Origin: Saliniramus fredricksonii
GTDB taxonomy: Bacteria; Pseudomonadota; Alphaproteobacteria; Rhizobiales; Beijerinckiaceae
Length of the DNA stretch: 64,000 bases
Reading direction: 5' to 3'
NCBI RefSeq assembly: GCF_900094735.1
Contig: NZ_FMBM01000002.1
Location: forward strand, 1,798,001 to 1,862,000
The position numbers and the translations under genes are program-made. The notes below the pieces were generated by a model. It was not told the DNA's origin and did no database searches. It worked only from the letters and a program-made list of their open reading frames with translations. Positions 29,194 through 38,746 of this stretch are shown piece after piece; the first letter of the stretch is position 1; each line of letters begins with the position of its first letter.

Positions 29194-29250
29194 CGCGCGT
29201 TTTCTTCTGAAATCCGCCCATGCAAGCCGCGCGTTTCGTGCGGCTTTTTT
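29193..29250 (+). terminator. Attenuator: terminator with competing antiterminator upstream of argC
   Basis: Terminator stem AAGCCGC (29224-29230) with GCGGCTT (29240-29246), extended by a G-T pair and two G-C pairs, then a run of T to 29250. ACGCGCG at 29193-29199, just after the leader stop, is perfectly complementary to CGCGCGT at 29228-29234. GCGGCT at 29181-29186 is also complementary to the stem's 5' arm. Either pairing would break the terminator. Confidence 0.6.
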
Positions 29251-29334
29251 GTTGCGCGCGCGATACTTGCCCCAGCCGTAATCATTGACCGAACTGAACC
29301 CGCGACAGCATCGCCCAGGAGACGGAACACGACC

Positions 29335-30267
29335 ATGACCAGCCCGCAGGACAATCAGACGAAAAAGATCTTCATTGACGGTGAAGCCGGTACGACCGGG
29401 CTCGAAATCCGCGAGAAGCTCGGCGCCGTGGCCGGTGCGCAGATCATCAGCATCGACCCGGCTCGGCGCAAGGACGCGCAGGCGCGGCGCGAAATGATGC
29501 GGGAAGCCGATCTGGTCGTGCTCTGCCTGCCCGATGACGCGGCCCGCGAAGCGGTCGCGATGGTGGATTCGCTTGAAGGCGCGCGGCCGCGCATTCTCGA
29601 TGCCTCGACAGCACATCGCACCGATCACGCCTGGGTCTATGGCTTCGCCGAGATGGAGCCGGGCCAGGCGCAGATGATCGCGGCGGCCGACCGTGTCGCC
29701 AATCCGGGCTGCTACCCGACCGGCGCAATCGCGCTGCTGCGCCCGCTGGTGGAGAAGGGCGTCCTGCCGGAGGATTTCCCCGTCACGATCAACGCCGTGT
29801 CCGGCTATAGCGGCGGCGGGCGGCAGATGATCGAACAATATGAGCAGGGCGAAGCACCGAACTTCACGCTCTACGGTTTGAACTTTTCGCATAAACATCT
29901 GCCGGAGTTGTTGAAATACACCAAGCTGGCGCGGCGTCCGATCTTCGTCCCGTCTGTCGGAAAGTTCCATCAGGGCATGCTGATCTCGATCCCGCTGCAT
30001 CTCGATCTCCTCGGCGGTGCCAGTGCGGCGGATCTGGAGCGTACACTGGCCAATTGGTACGGCGATGGCGGTCTGGTGCGGGTGATCCCGACGCAGGAGG
30101 AGACCCGCATCGAACCGGAAGCGCTTAACGGCGCTGACCGGATGGAACTGCGCGTCTTTTCCCACCCCGAATACGCCCAGGCCGTGCTGGTGGCGCGGCT
30201 GGACAATCTCGGCAAGGGCGCGTCGGGGGCCGCCGTGCAGAACATCCGCCTGATGCTCGGGCTGTAA
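29335..30267 (+). CDS. argC: N-acetyl-gamma-glutamyl-phosphate reductase (type 2)
   Basis: A 310-residue NADPH-dependent reductase making N-acetylglutamate semialdehyde, the third step of arginine synthesis. It is the short type-2 form common in alphaproteobacteria: [17 protein letters not shown] at the nucleotide-binding N-terminus, [23 protein letters not shown], and the catalytic Cys in [14 protein letters not shown], then [18 protein letters not shown] lies ahead of the start. The upstream leader peptide and attenuator suggest control by arginyl-tRNA supply. Confidence 0.96.
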   Translation: MTSPQDNQTKKIFIDGEAGTTGLEIREKLGAVAGAQIISIDPARRKDAQARREMMREADLVVLCLPDDAAREAVAMVDSLEGARPRILDASTAHRTDHAWVYGFAEMEPGQAQMIAAADRVANPGCYPTGAIALLRPLVEKGVLPEDFPVTINAVSGYSGGGRQMIEQYEQGEAPNFTLYGLNFSHKHLPELLKYTKLARRPIFVPSVGKFHQGMLISIPLHLDLLGGASAADLERTLANWYGDGGLVRVIPTQEETRIEPEALNGADRMELRVFSHPEYAQAVLVARLDNLGKGASGAAVQNIRLMLGL

Positions 30268-30368
30268 GCCGGCGCCGTCGGCGGGCGCGATGCCCCGAGG
30301 CGGTATTGGCATTTCCCGGCGATTGTCTGACCGCCGGGCTCGTGCTCTCCTGTCGTCATCAGCGAAGA

Positions 30369-30418
30369 CGAGCCACCCCCGCGAAGAAGACGGCGCCCGA
30401 CGCCGCCGGGGTGGCTCG
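30369..30418. repeat. Long inverted repeat in the leader of the dehydratase gene
   Basis: CGAGCCACCCC (30369-30379) and GGGGTGGCTCG (30408-30418) are perfectly complementary over 11 bp, enclosing a smaller CGGCG/CGCCG hairpin. It ends about 12 bases before the ribosome binding site. No T-run follows, so it is not a standard terminator; an operator or RNA structure is possible. Confidence 0.6.
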
Positions 30419-30443
30419 AGCCAATGACGGGAGGAGATGCGGA

Positions 30444-32279
30444 ATGTTCAAGAGCGCTTCGGACGATCAGAAATCAAGCCGTGCGAAGGTGATCACGCCG
30501 GAGCAGCTGCGCTCGCGGCTATGGTTCGACAATCCGGACAATCCGGGCATGACCGCGCTCTATATCGAGCGCTATCTCAATTACGGCCTCACCGGCGAGG
30601 AATTGCAGGGCGGCAAGCCGATCATCGGCATCGCCCAGACGGGCTCGGACCTCTCACCCTGCAACCGTCATCATACCGATCTGGCCAAGCGGGTACGCGA
30701 GGGCATTGCCGCAGCGGGCGGTGTCGCGTTCGAATTTCCCTGCCATCCGATCCAGGAAACGGGCAAGCGTCCCACCGCGATGCTGGACCGCAACCTCTCC
30801 TATCTCTCGCTGGTGGAAGTGCTCTACGGCTACCCGCTCGACGGCGTGGTGCTGCTCACCGGCTGCGACAAGACGACTCCCGCCCTGCTGATGGCGGCGG
30901 CGACGGTGAACATCCCCGCGATCAATCTCAATGTCGGCCCAATGCTCAACGGCTGGATGAACGGCGAACGCGTCGGCTCGGGCACCGTGGTCTGGAAGGC
31001 ACGCGAGCGTCACGCGGCCGGCGAGATCGATTACGAGGAATTCCTCGAAATCGTTCGCAGTTCCGCACCTTCGAACGGCCATTGCAACACAATGGGCACG
31101 GCCTCCACCATGAATGCGCTCGCCGAGGCGCTCGGCATGAGCCTGCCCGGACAGGCGGCAATTCCGGCCCCTTATCGTGAGCGCGGCCAGGCGTCCTATG
31201 ATACCGGAAAGCGGATCGTGGAAATGGTCTGGGAGGATCTCAAACCCTCCGACATCCTCACCCGTGAGGCGTTCGAGAATGCCGTCGTTGCCTGCTCCGC
31301 CATCGGCGGCTCGACCAATGCGCCGATCCACCTCAACGCCATTGCGCGCCATATGGGCGTGCCGCTTTCATGTGATGACTGGGAGAAGGTCGGCTTCGAC
31401 ATCCCGCTGCTCGTCAACGTGCAGCCTGCGGGCGACTATCTGGCCGAGGAATATTACCGCGCTGGCGGCCTGCCTGCGGTGATGGCGGAACTGATCGCGC
31501 AGGGCAGGATTCATGAAGACGCGCTGACGGCGAATGGCCGCACCGCCGGCGAGAATTATCGCGAGCGCTTCACCTGGGATCGCGACGTGATCCGCCCCTA
31601 TGACGATCCGATGCGCGAGCAGGCAGGCTTCCTCAATCTCAAGGGCACCCTGTTCGATTCGGCCATCATGAAGACCAGCGTGATCTCGCCCGAATTCCAG
31701 AAGCGCTATCTCGACGATCCACAGGATCCCGATGCCTTCGAGGGCAAGGTCGCGGTGTTCGACGGGCCGGAGGATTATCACGACCGCATTGATGATCCGT
31801 CTCTCGGCATCGACGAGAATACGCTCCTCATCATGCGCGGCACCGGGCCGATAGGCTATCCGGGCGCGGCGGAAGTGGTCAACATGCAGCCGCCGGGGGA
31901 ACTGATCCGCCGCGGCGTGTTCTCCCTTCCCTGCATCGGCGATGGACGCCAATCCGGCACATCCGGGACGCCCTCGATCCTGAACGCATCACCGGAAGCC
32001 GCAGTCGGCGGCGGGCTCGCCCTGTTGCAGAGCGGCGACCGCATCCGCATCGATCTGCGCAAGCGCAGCGCCGATATTCTGATTTCGAGCGAGGAACTGG
32101 AGCGTCGCCGCGCCGATCTCGCGGCGCGCGGCGGCTACCCGTATCCGGCCAGCCAGACCCCGTGGCAGGAGATCCAGCGCGCGATGGTCGACCAGCTCTC
32201 GGAAGGCATGGTGCTCAAGCCGGCGGTGAAATATCAGCGGATCGCCCAGAGTCAGGGCGCACCGCGCGACAACCACTGA
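30444..32279 (+). CDS. IlvD/Edd family dehydratase, probably for a sugar acid
   Basis: A 611-residue Fe-S dehydratase of the dihydroxy-acid/phosphogluconate dehydratase family. The cluster-ligand regions appear as [26 protein letters not shown] and [23 protein letters not shown] and the active-site [15 protein letters not shown] are also present. Members of this subgroup (611 residues, [11 protein letters not shown]) dehydrate aldonic acids such as xylonate or arabonate rather than branched-chain precursors; the exact substrate is unclear. GGGAGGAG lies directly before the ATG. A start at 30306 is much less likely. Confidence 0.88.
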   Translation: MFKSASDDQKSSRAKVITPEQLRSRLWFDNPDNPGMTALYIERYLNYGLTGEELQGGKPIIGIAQTGSDLSPCNRHHTDLAKRVREGIAAAGGVAFEFPCHPIQETGKRPTAMLDRNLSYLSLVEVLYGYPLDGVVLLTGCDKTTPALLMAAATVNIPAINLNVGPMLNGWMNGERVGSGTVVWKARERHAAGEIDYEEFLEIVRSSAPSNGHCNTMGTASTMNALAEALGMSLPGQAAIPAPYRERGQASYDTGKRIVEMVWEDLKPSDILTREAFENAVVACSAIGGSTNAPIHLNAIARHMGVPLSCDDWEKVGFDIPLLVNVQPAGDYLAEEYYRAGGLPAVMAELIAQGRIHEDALTANGRTAGENYRERFTWDRDVIRPYDDPMREQAGFLNLKGTLFDSAIMKTSVISPEFQKRYLDDPQDPDAFEGKVAVFDGPEDYHDRIDDPSLGIDENTLLIMRGTGPIGYPGAAEVVNMQPPGELIRRGVFSLPCIGDGRQSGTSGTPSILNASPEAAVGGGLALLQSGDRIRIDLRKRSADILISSEELERRRADLAARGGYPYPASQTPWQEIQRAMVDQLSEGMVLKPAVKYQRIAQSQGAPRDNH

Positions 32280-32321
32280 ACCGAAAATGGAACCGGCCCG
32301 CCCCATCTGCGGGCCGGAAGC

Positions 32322-33032
32322 TCAGACCAGCGCCTCGCGCGTGCGATGAGCTGCGCCATCGGTCAGCACCATCACCCGCGTGCCGATCGGTACACGCCGA
32401 TGCAGATCGATGATGTCCTGATTGAACAGGCGGATGCAGCCCGACGAGACGGATTGTCCGATCGACCAGGGTTCATTCGTGCCGTGAATCCGGTAGAGCG
32501 TATCGCGACCGTTCTTGAACAGATAGAGCGCGCGGGCACCCAGCGGATTGTCGAGCCCGCCCTCCTGGCCACCGGCGAAGGGGCCGTAGCGCTCCGGCTC
32601 GCGACGGATCATGTTCTGCGTCGGCGTCCAACGGGGCCATTCCGCCTTTCGCGCGATAACCGCATCGCCCTGATAATCGAAGCCGGCCTTGCCTACGCCG
32701 CAGCCATAGCGCAAGGCGCGTCCGTTTTCACGGACGAGATAGAGGAAGCGGCGTGACGGGTCGACGACAATTTCCCCCGGCGATTCCGGCCCCGTGAATT
32801 CCACCTCCTGACGCAGGAAGCGTGGGTCGACCTGTGCCACGTCGATGGCGGGAACCGGGAACGGCTCGTCGTGGATCGCGCTGTACATGGATGCATAGAA
32901 CGGATCAACGACATTCGCGGCCTCGACCGACGGTGGCGCCGAACGACCGCCGGAAGCACAAGCGGCAAGGGTCAGCGGCAGGCCCGCCAGGAAGACGCGA
33001 CGGGTGAGTTGGGAAGCGCGGAACTGGGACAT
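32322..33032 (-). CDS. L,D-transpeptidase (YkuD/ErfK type), lipoprotein or Tat-type export
   Basis: A 236-residue protein. The N-terminus TRRVFLAGLPLTLAACASGG joins a twin-Arg signal to a lipobox-like LAAC, so it is exported and perhaps lipidated. The YkuD catalytic motif is complete: HGTNEPWSIGQSVSSGCIRL, with the catalytic Cys in SSGCIR. These enzymes make 3-3 cross-links or attach lipoproteins to peptidoglycan. RBS AAAGGATG precedes the start. Confidence 0.92.
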   Translation of the reverse strand: MSQFRASQLTRRVFLAGLPLTLAACASGGRSAPPSVEAANVVDPFYASMYSAIHDEPFPVPAIDVAQVDPRFLRQEVEFTGPESPGEIVVDPSRRFLYLVRENGRALRYGCGVGKAGFDYQGDAVIARKAEWPRWTPTQNMIRREPERYGPFAGGQEGGLDNPLGARALYLFKNGRDTLYRIHGTNEPWSIGQSVSSGCIRLFNQDIIDLHRRVPIGTRVMVLTDGAAHRTREALV

Positions 33033-33181
33033 GACATCCTTTTGGCAAAAGACAACAACGGCTCAAGCTACAATGCCTCAATAGAGGCAAAGTCGCGCCG
33101 TTTCCGCTGACTTCTGCGTGAGCGTTAATCCTGTGATGAGAATGCAACAGGATGGTTTATGTTCCGTAACCACACTTTCCG

Positions 33182-33985
33182 CTACGGCATTGCGGCAAGC
33201 CGGATCACGCAATCGTGTAGTTTCTCGCCGATCCTCACGCCCCATGAGAGGGCTGCGGGGTTGGCCGCCGAGACGGTGCCGTCCTCGAATGTGGAGCGGG
33301 CATCCCCGATTCGCGCCGATGCAGCGGAAACCGTCACTGCGGCGATGCCGCGCCCCTGCAATGCCGGCAATCGCGAGACGCCCACGCCGCCGCCAGCATC
33401 GTTGAAAGCGGCGAAAGCGGCGTCGAATTTGAGCGCATTCATCGGATTATCGCCGAACAGGGCGCCGTGCGAGCCCGTGATGACGATCTGCCCCGCATCG
33501 CGCGGCGCGACCAGTGAGGCCGAATCGATCAGGACGACGCGCCGATGGGCGCCCTCCGGAACGATTTCCTCACGCGCCTCGCTTACCGTCTCGACGTCTC
33601 CATCCGGGATCGGTGCGGCGGCGAGCAGGCGGGCTGCCTGGGTGCAGCCCTGCCCGGCCTTTACGCCGCAGCCAGCGGCGAGTTCATTCACATGCGAGAC
33701 GATGCCGTGCTGCACCATCGCCGCCGCGTCGCCGATATCGGCGCTGCGATGGTCGATGGCCGCCGCCGCCATGCCGTGTGCGTCGAGCCAGGCGAGGCCG
33801 CCGATCCCGGCCTCGTCGCGCCCCACGCCGGCATCGTTGAAGATCGCCGCGCGGCATCCCGCCTTGCGGGCGAGCCAGGCGGCATAGACGCCGCCATGCG
33901 ACCCCGTCACCACCACCGCCTCGGCAGCTTCCGGGCCGAGGCGGGTGATGCTGTCGGCGAGGATCGGGGCATCCGGCTCACGCAA
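33182..33985 (-). CDS. Internally duplicated protein of unknown function, last gene of the TRAP operon
   Basis: A 267-residue soluble protein in which two halves repeat each other. Half 1: VVVTGSHGGVYAAW, AAIFNDAGVGRDEAGIGGLAWL, GMAAAAIDHRSADIGD, VSHVNELA. Half 2: IVITGSHGALFGDNP, AFAAFNDAGGGVGVSRLPAL, GIAAVTVSAASARIGDA, VSAANPAA. Conserved TGSHG, FNDAG and ARIGD-type motifs suggest an enzymatic fold rather than a structural repeat. It overlaps the TPP enzyme gene by eight bases, so it probably works in the same pathway. I do not recognise the family. Confidence 0.75.
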   Translation of the reverse strand: MREPDAPILADSITRLGPEAAEAVVVTGSHGGVYAAWLARKAGCRAAIFNDAGVGRDEAGIGGLAWLDAHGMAAAAIDHRSADIGDAAAMVQHGIVSHVNELAAGCGVKAGQGCTQAARLLAAAPIPDGDVETVSEAREEIVPEGAHRRVVLIDSASLVAPRDAGQIVITGSHGALFGDNPMNALKFDAAFAAFNDAGGGVGVSRLPALQGRGIAAVTVSAASARIGDARSTFEDGTVSAANPAALSWGVRIGEKLHDCVIRLAAMP

Positions 33986-35717
33986 CGCGGTCGCCCTTCT
34001 TCACCTTCACCGCGCGATTATCGGCGGCGGGCAGCATCTTCGCCGGATCGCGGGTGACGATCACGTCGAGCACCGTCGGGCGACCACCCTCGGCCAGGGC
34101 CTCGCGCAAGGCGCCGGCGAGCTGGCCCGGCTCCTCGACGCGGATGCCCCGGCAGCCCAGTGCCTGCGCCGCATCGGCGTAATTCGTCTCGGCGAGATCG
34201 GAGGATTGGTAGGCCCCCTCCCCGTACATCAGATGCTGCAACGCCTTCACATAGCCGGAAGCGGCATTGTTGACGACGATGATCACCGGCGAGAGCCCCA
34301 TCCGGCGCGCCGTCTCGAGCTCACCCAGTACCATGTTGAAGCCGCCATCGCCCGTCAGTGCCACGACCTGGCGATCGGGCGCGGCGAGGCTCGCGCCGAT
34401 GGCGCCGGGCAGGCCATAGCCGATCGACGCGAAACCGCGATCAGGCACGAAACCGCGCCCGGCCTTCTTTGAATCGTAGAGCAGACCGCCCCAATGCGCG
34501 GCGAAACCGCCATCGGCAATCAGGATCGCGTCATCGGCGAGAATATTATTGAGCTCGCCCATGAGCCTGCCCATGCCCACCGGCGTCTCCTCGCTTTCCA
34601 GCCGCTCACGCGCGCTCTCGCGCCAGGCTGCCATGCGGACCGGCACCTGCGCGCACCAGTCGGCACGCGACGCGGCGTTCGAGCCGAGCGCCTTCATCGC
34701 CGCGTCGAGATCCGCAATGCCGGCCTTGACGTCTCCCCAGAGCGGCACGGTCGGCGCGTAGGTGCGCCCGATTTCCTCGGCCACGCATTCGAGATGGATG
34801 AGCACCTTGCCCGGCTCGGGCACCGTGTAACGCTTCGTGGCGATCTCGCCGAGCTTGCAGCCGATCACCAGCAGGCAATCGCTTTCGCTGATCATGGCAT
34901 TGGCGATGCGGTCATAGCGCCCGAACAGCCCCGCCGAGAGATCGCTGGTGCAGGCGATGGCGCCCTTGCCGCTGAGCGTATGCGCTACCGGAATGCCATG
35001 CGCCTCGGCGAAGGCCTGGAGTTCCGTGGCGGCCTGCGAGATATGCACGCCGCCGCCAGCCAGGATCAGAGGCTTCTCCGCCTTGGCGAGCAACGCTGCC
35101 GCCTTGGCCAGATCATCCGCATCAGGCCGCGCGCGCAGGGCGGGTGCCGCCTGATAGCGCTCATCGGCGACGAGCGCTTCCGAGTCGAAGGGATGGCTGT
35201 CATGGCAGATGTCTTCCGGCACGATCACCACGACCGGCCCCGGGCGCCCCGTCGTCGCTACCATGAAGGCGCGACGCACAAGCTCTGGCAGCCGCTCGAT
35301 CATCTCGACGCGGATCACCTCCTTCGAGGCCGGGCGCAGGATATCGGCCTGATGGGCCTCCTGGGTCATGTTTTTCCAGGAATGGGCGCGGTGCGTATCG
35401 CCGACGATCGCCACGATCGGCGAACCGGCATTGAGCGCTTCGACCAGCCCCGTGACAAGGTTGGTCGCGCCGGGTCCGAGCGTGGCATCGACGAGTCCGA
35501 CCCGGCCCGAAACCTTGGCATAGGCATCCGCCGCGAAGACGCCGCAGCGCTCGTCATTGATCAGCGTATGGCGCAGCCCGAGCCGGCGCGCGGCATCGTA
35601 GAAGGGCAGGAGCTGGAAGCCGCCCATGCCGTACATCGGTCCCGCACCGTGTGCCATCAGCATCCGGGCGAGCGCCTCGCCACCCGTCATTTCATTGGCG
35701 CGATCCTGATCGCTCAT
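33978..35717 (-). CDS. Thiamine-pyrophosphate enzyme, acetolactate-synthase-like
   Basis: A 579-residue three-domain TPP enzyme. The N-terminal Pyr domain contains the catalytic Glu in LINDERCGVFAADAYAK, with LGPGATNLVTGLVEA after it; the central domain and the C-terminal PP domain (GDGGFNMVLGELETARRMGLSPVIIVVNN, the Mg/TPP motif GDG...NN) follow. It is catabolic-type rather than biosynthetic, since no small regulatory subunit is near. Its operon holds E1 dehydrogenase subunits and a TRAP transporter, so a 2-oxo acid or related substrate is likely; the reaction is not determined. Confidence 0.85.
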   Translation of the reverse strand: MSDQDRANEMTGGEALARMLMAHGAGPMYGMGGFQLLPFYDAARRLGLRHTLINDERCGVFAADAYAKVSGRVGLVDATLGPGATNLVTGLVEALNAGSPIVAIVGDTHRAHSWKNMTQEAHQADILRPASKEVIRVEMIERLPELVRRAFMVATTGRPGPVVVIVPEDICHDSHPFDSEALVADERYQAAPALRARPDADDLAKAAALLAKAEKPLILAGGGVHISQAATELQAFAEAHGIPVAHTLSGKGAIACTSDLSAGLFGRYDRIANAMISESDCLLVIGCKLGEIATKRYTVPEPGKVLIHLECVAEEIGRTYAPTVPLWGDVKAGIADLDAAMKALGSNAASRADWCAQVPVRMAAWRESARERLESEETPVGMGRLMGELNNILADDAILIADGGFAAHWGGLLYDSKKAGRGFVPDRGFASIGYGLPGAIGASLAAPDRQVVALTGDGGFNMVLGELETARRMGLSPVIIVVNNAASGYVKALQHLMYGEGAYQSSDLAETNYADAAQALGCRGIRVEEPGQLAGALREALAEGGRPTVLDVIVTRDPAKMLPAADNRAVKVKKGDRVA

Positions 35718-35735
35718 GATGTCCTCGTTTCTTTG

Positions 35736-37037
35736 TTATGTGATGCGATAACCGAGCACTCTGGGCAGCCAGAGCGCGATTTCCGGGAAGGCGAGCACGA
35801 GCGCGAGCGCGCCGCCCATCGAGAGCAGCAGCCAGCCGACCCAGCGGAAGGTACTCTCCAGCGGAATCCCGGCAATGCGCGCCGTCACCATCAGGTTGAC
35901 GGCGACAGGGGGCGTGAACTGACCCATGGCAATGTTGATCGCCATCACCACGCCGAACCAGACGAACGACCATTCGAAGGCCTGCACGACCGGCACCAGC
36001 AACGGCAGGGTGATCAGATAGATCGACACCCCGTCGAGCACCATGCCCGCGAGCAGCAGCACACCCATGATCAGCAGCAGGATGATCCAGGGATTGTCGC
36101 TGATGGTCAGGATCAACTGCGCCGTATTGCGGAAGGCGCCCATGGTCGAGCCGGCCCAGGCGAAGATGCCGGCAAGCGAGATGATCAGCATCAGTACGCC
36201 GGAGATCTTCGCGCTCTCCACCAGCACCTGGTAGATGTCGCGAAAACCCATGGTGCGATACAGCGCCGTACCGACGAGCAGCCCGTAGAACACGGCCACC
36301 ACCGCCGTCTCGGTCGGCGTGAAGAGACCGCTGCGCAAGCCGCCGAGAATGATCACCGGCGCCATCAATCCCGGCAGCGCCTGCCACAGGGCCGGCCAGA
36401 AAGCCGGTCGGTCCGGGCTTTCATCGGCGCCAAAATCATGCTTGCGCGAAAGAATCAGCGTCGGAATCGCGATGGACAGGCCAACCAGAAGGCCGGGGAT
36501 CAGACCGGCGGCGAAGAGCGCACGCAGATCGGTTTCCGGCACCAGCACCGAATAGACGATCAGCGCGATCGAGGGCGGGATCAGGATCGCGGTCGAGGCG
36601 GAGGCCGCGATGACGCTGGCGGAAAACGGCTTCGGATAGCCCGCCTTCATCATCGAAGGCAGCATCACGGTCGCCACCGCCGCCGCATCGGCCGGGCCGG
36701 AGCCCGACATGCCGCCCATGATCAGGCAGACCAGCACGGCCACCAGCGCCAGCCCGCCCCGTCGCGGACCGATACAGGCCTGCGCAAAGCTGACGAGACG
36801 TGCCGCCACGCCGGAGCGCTCGAACACCATGCCCGTCAGGATGAAGAGCGGAATGGCGATCAGCGGATATTTCGCCACCGCATTGTAGGTGTTGGTGCCG
36901 AGCGTCCCGAGCGCCGCCGTGTCGAGTCCGACGGCGATCCCGATCACACCGCCGATGCCGAGCGCCACCGCAATCGGCGTACCGATCAGCATCAGGATGA
37001 TGAAGGTCAGGAGCAGCAGGATGTTCGCGTCGATCAT
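35736..37037 (-). CDS. dctM: TRAP transporter large permease (DctM)
   Basis: A 433-residue membrane protein with about 12 hydrophobic segments, of the DctM/SiaM family that couples solute uptake to a sodium gradient. Typical segments are LLLLTFIILMLIGTPIAVALGIGG, AIPLFILTGMVFERSGVAARLVSFAQA, MGGMSGSGPADAAAVATVMLPSMMKAGYP and GVFTPTETAVVAVFYGL-like sequence. Seven bases separate it from dctQ. Start at MIDANILLLL, preceded by GAGGCGG. Confidence 0.93.
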   Translation of the reverse strand: MIDANILLLLTFIILMLIGTPIAVALGIGGVIGIAVGLDTAALGTLGTNTYNAVAKYPLIAIPLFILTGMVFERSGVAARLVSFAQACIGPRRGGLALVAVLVCLIMGGMSGSGPADAAAVATVMLPSMMKAGYPKPFSASVIAASASTAILIPPSIALIVYSVLVPETDLRALFAAGLIPGLLVGLSIAIPTLILSRKHDFGADESPDRPAFWPALWQALPGLMAPVIILGGLRSGLFTPTETAVVAVFYGLLVGTALYRTMGFRDIYQVLVESAKISGVLMLIISLAGIFAWAGSTMGAFRNTAQLILTISDNPWIILLLIMGVLLLAGMVLDGVSIYLITLPLLVPVVQAFEWSFVWFGVVMAINIAMGQFTPPVAVNLMVTARIAGIPLESTFRWVGWLLLSMGGALALVLAFPEIALWLPRVLGYRIT

Positions 37038-37044
37038 GACCGCC

Positions 37045-37575
37045 TCACACGCTGCCGGCACGGCGGATCAGGCGGTCATAACCCCGCCCGAGAACCCGCA
37101 GGATGATGGCGATGGAGAGAATCGGCAGCCAGATCGTGTAGAGCCAGACGGAATTACCGAGGCCCGGTGACGTCTCGCCCCAGAACCACTCGTCATAGGT
37201 TACCCGCGCACCGTAATAGACGATCATCGCAAACATGATCGTGGTGACGAGGACCGTGACCAGTTCACACAGCCAGCGCAGCGGGCGCGGCATGCGCTGC
37301 AGGAAGAACGTGATGCGGATATGCTCGTTGCTGGCGAAGGCGGCCGACGCGCCGACAAAGGTCATGAAGGCCAGCAGCACCACCGAGAATTCCTCGGTGA
37401 AGGCGAATGAGATGTTGGTGAAGTAGCGCGCCAGCACGTTGCCAATGGAGATCAGGCAGATCAGCGCCATGGCTGCGGCACCGAGCGCCTCCTCGATCTT
37501 GACGGACACGATGACGTGGTCCGCGCCCGTATCCGGGCTCTGTGGCGTGTGCGGAATATCGCGGTCGTCGCTCAT
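37045..37575 (-). CDS. dctQ: TRAP transporter small permease (DctQ)
   Basis: A 176-residue protein with four hydrophobic helices (ALGAAAMALICLISIGNVLARYF, FTEEFSVVLLAFMTFVGASAAF, WLCELVTVLVTTIMFAMIVYYG, VWLYTIWLPILSIAIILRVLG). The E-E-x-S-V-x-L motif and ARYF are typical of DctQ. It forms a complex with DctM. Start at MSDDRD; longer in-frame starts reach back into the gap after dctP. Confidence 0.92.
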   Translation of the reverse strand: MSDDRDIPHTPQSPDTGADHVIVSVKIEEALGAAAMALICLISIGNVLARYFTNISFAFTEEFSVVLLAFMTFVGASAAFASNEHIRITFFLQRMPRPLRWLCELVTVLVTTIMFAMIVYYGARVTYDEWFWGETSPGLGNSVWLYTIWLPILSIAIILRVLGRGYDRLIRRAGSV

Positions 37576-37677
37576 CACGGATGGCTCCGGTCGGCGGGTG
37601 GGACGTTGTCGGGAAACAGCGCGGGGGTCGGACCGCGCCACACGGCGCGGCCCGTCTTGCAGGCGTTCAGCCGCAGA

Positions 37678-38697
37678 TCAGCGATTGGCGATGGATTCTT
37701 CCGCCATATCGACGATCTCGGCACCGATGCGCTCACGCCATTCCTCGTAGACGGGGCGCGTCGCATCGATGAAGGCCTGACGCTCTTCATCCGTCAGGCT
37801 GACGATGTCGACGCCGTAGCCCCGGATCTCCTCGATCAGGCTCTGGTCGTCATCGGTGAGACCCGCACGCGCCACCTCGATACCATGCGCGCCGGCCTCG
37901 ATCGCCGCTTCGCGCACGATCTCCTGATCCTCCGGCGTGAAGGAATCCCAGACTTCCTGATTGACCGCGAAGATCAGCGGGTCGGCCAGATAGCGCCACA
38001 GGGTCACATTGGTCTGGCCCAGCTCGTGCATGTTGAGCACCGAGTAGATGGTCAGCGGGTTCTCCTGCCCGTCGACCGCACCGGTCGTCAGCGCGGGCTG
38101 TGCGTCAGCCCAGCTCATCTGCGTCGGATTTGCGCCCAGCGCAGTGAAGATGTCGTTGAAGATCGGCGAGCCGACCACGCGCATCTTCAGCCCGTCCATG
38201 TCCTCCGGGGTGCGGATCGGGCGCTGCGAGTTCGTCACCTCGCGGAAACCGTTCTCCGCCCAGGCCAGAGGCACGACGCCGTTTTCCTGGATCAGCTCGA
38301 AGATCCGCTCGCCGACCGGACCCTGCGTCAGCGCATCGAGCGCCTCGTAATCGGGCATCAGGAAGGGCAGCGAGAAGACGTTCAGCTCGGCGATCTGCGG
38401 TGACCAGTTGATGGTGGAACCCACCGCCATGTCGATCACGCCACGGCGCATGGCCGTGAATTCACGCGTCTGCTCGCCTTGGACGAGCTGCGCGCCGGGA
38501 TAGATCTGCATGGTGATGCGCCCATCCGTGCGCTCGGCCACGAGCTCGGCCCAGCGCTCGGCCGCAATACCCCAGGGGAATGGCGCGGGCACGACGGTCG
38601 AGACGCGGTATTCGTCCTTGTATTGGGCCGCGACGGGGGCGGCACCCAGGATTGCGACAGCCGTTGCGGCTGCCATGAGTGACTTGACCAGTTTCAT
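37678..38697 (-). CDS. dctP: TRAP transporter solute-binding protein (DctP)
   Basis: A 339-residue periplasmic binding protein. Signal peptide MKLVKSLMAAATAVAILGAAPVAAQ; the mature protein shows the DctP pattern (FPWGIAAERWAELVAERTDGRITMQIYPGAQLV, RRGVIDMAVGSTIN, PEDMDGLKMRVVGSPIF, and the conserved Arg in KMRVV that binds ligand carboxylates). So the ligand is probably a carboxylate. GGAGGAG lies six bases before the ATG. About 50 bases separate it from the upstream E1 beta gene. Confidence 0.93.
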   Translation of the reverse strand: MKLVKSLMAAATAVAILGAAPVAAQYKDEYRVSTVVPAPFPWGIAAERWAELVAERTDGRITMQIYPGAQLVQGEQTREFTAMRRGVIDMAVGSTINWSPQIAELNVFSLPFLMPDYEALDALTQGPVGERIFELIQENGVVPLAWAENGFREVTNSQRPIRTPEDMDGLKMRVVGSPIFNDIFTALGANPTQMSWADAQPALTTGAVDGQENPLTIYSVLNMHELGQTNVTLWRYLADPLIFAVNQEVWDSFTPEDQEIVREAAIEAGAHGIEVARAGLTDDDQSLIEEIRGYGVDIVSLTDEERQAFIDATRPVYEEWRERIGAEIVDMAEESIANR

Positions 38698-38746
38698 TGT
38701 TTTCTCCTCCCTAGTGTTGCCGACGACCCAGCGGGCAGCCGGCGCA

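Noticed and set aside
34494..37106. An 870-codon plus-strand frame opposite the TRAP and TPP genes
   Set aside because: Composition is Arg/His/Gln-rich and repetitive, typical of a shadow of GC-rich coding DNA; the minus-strand genes are clear.
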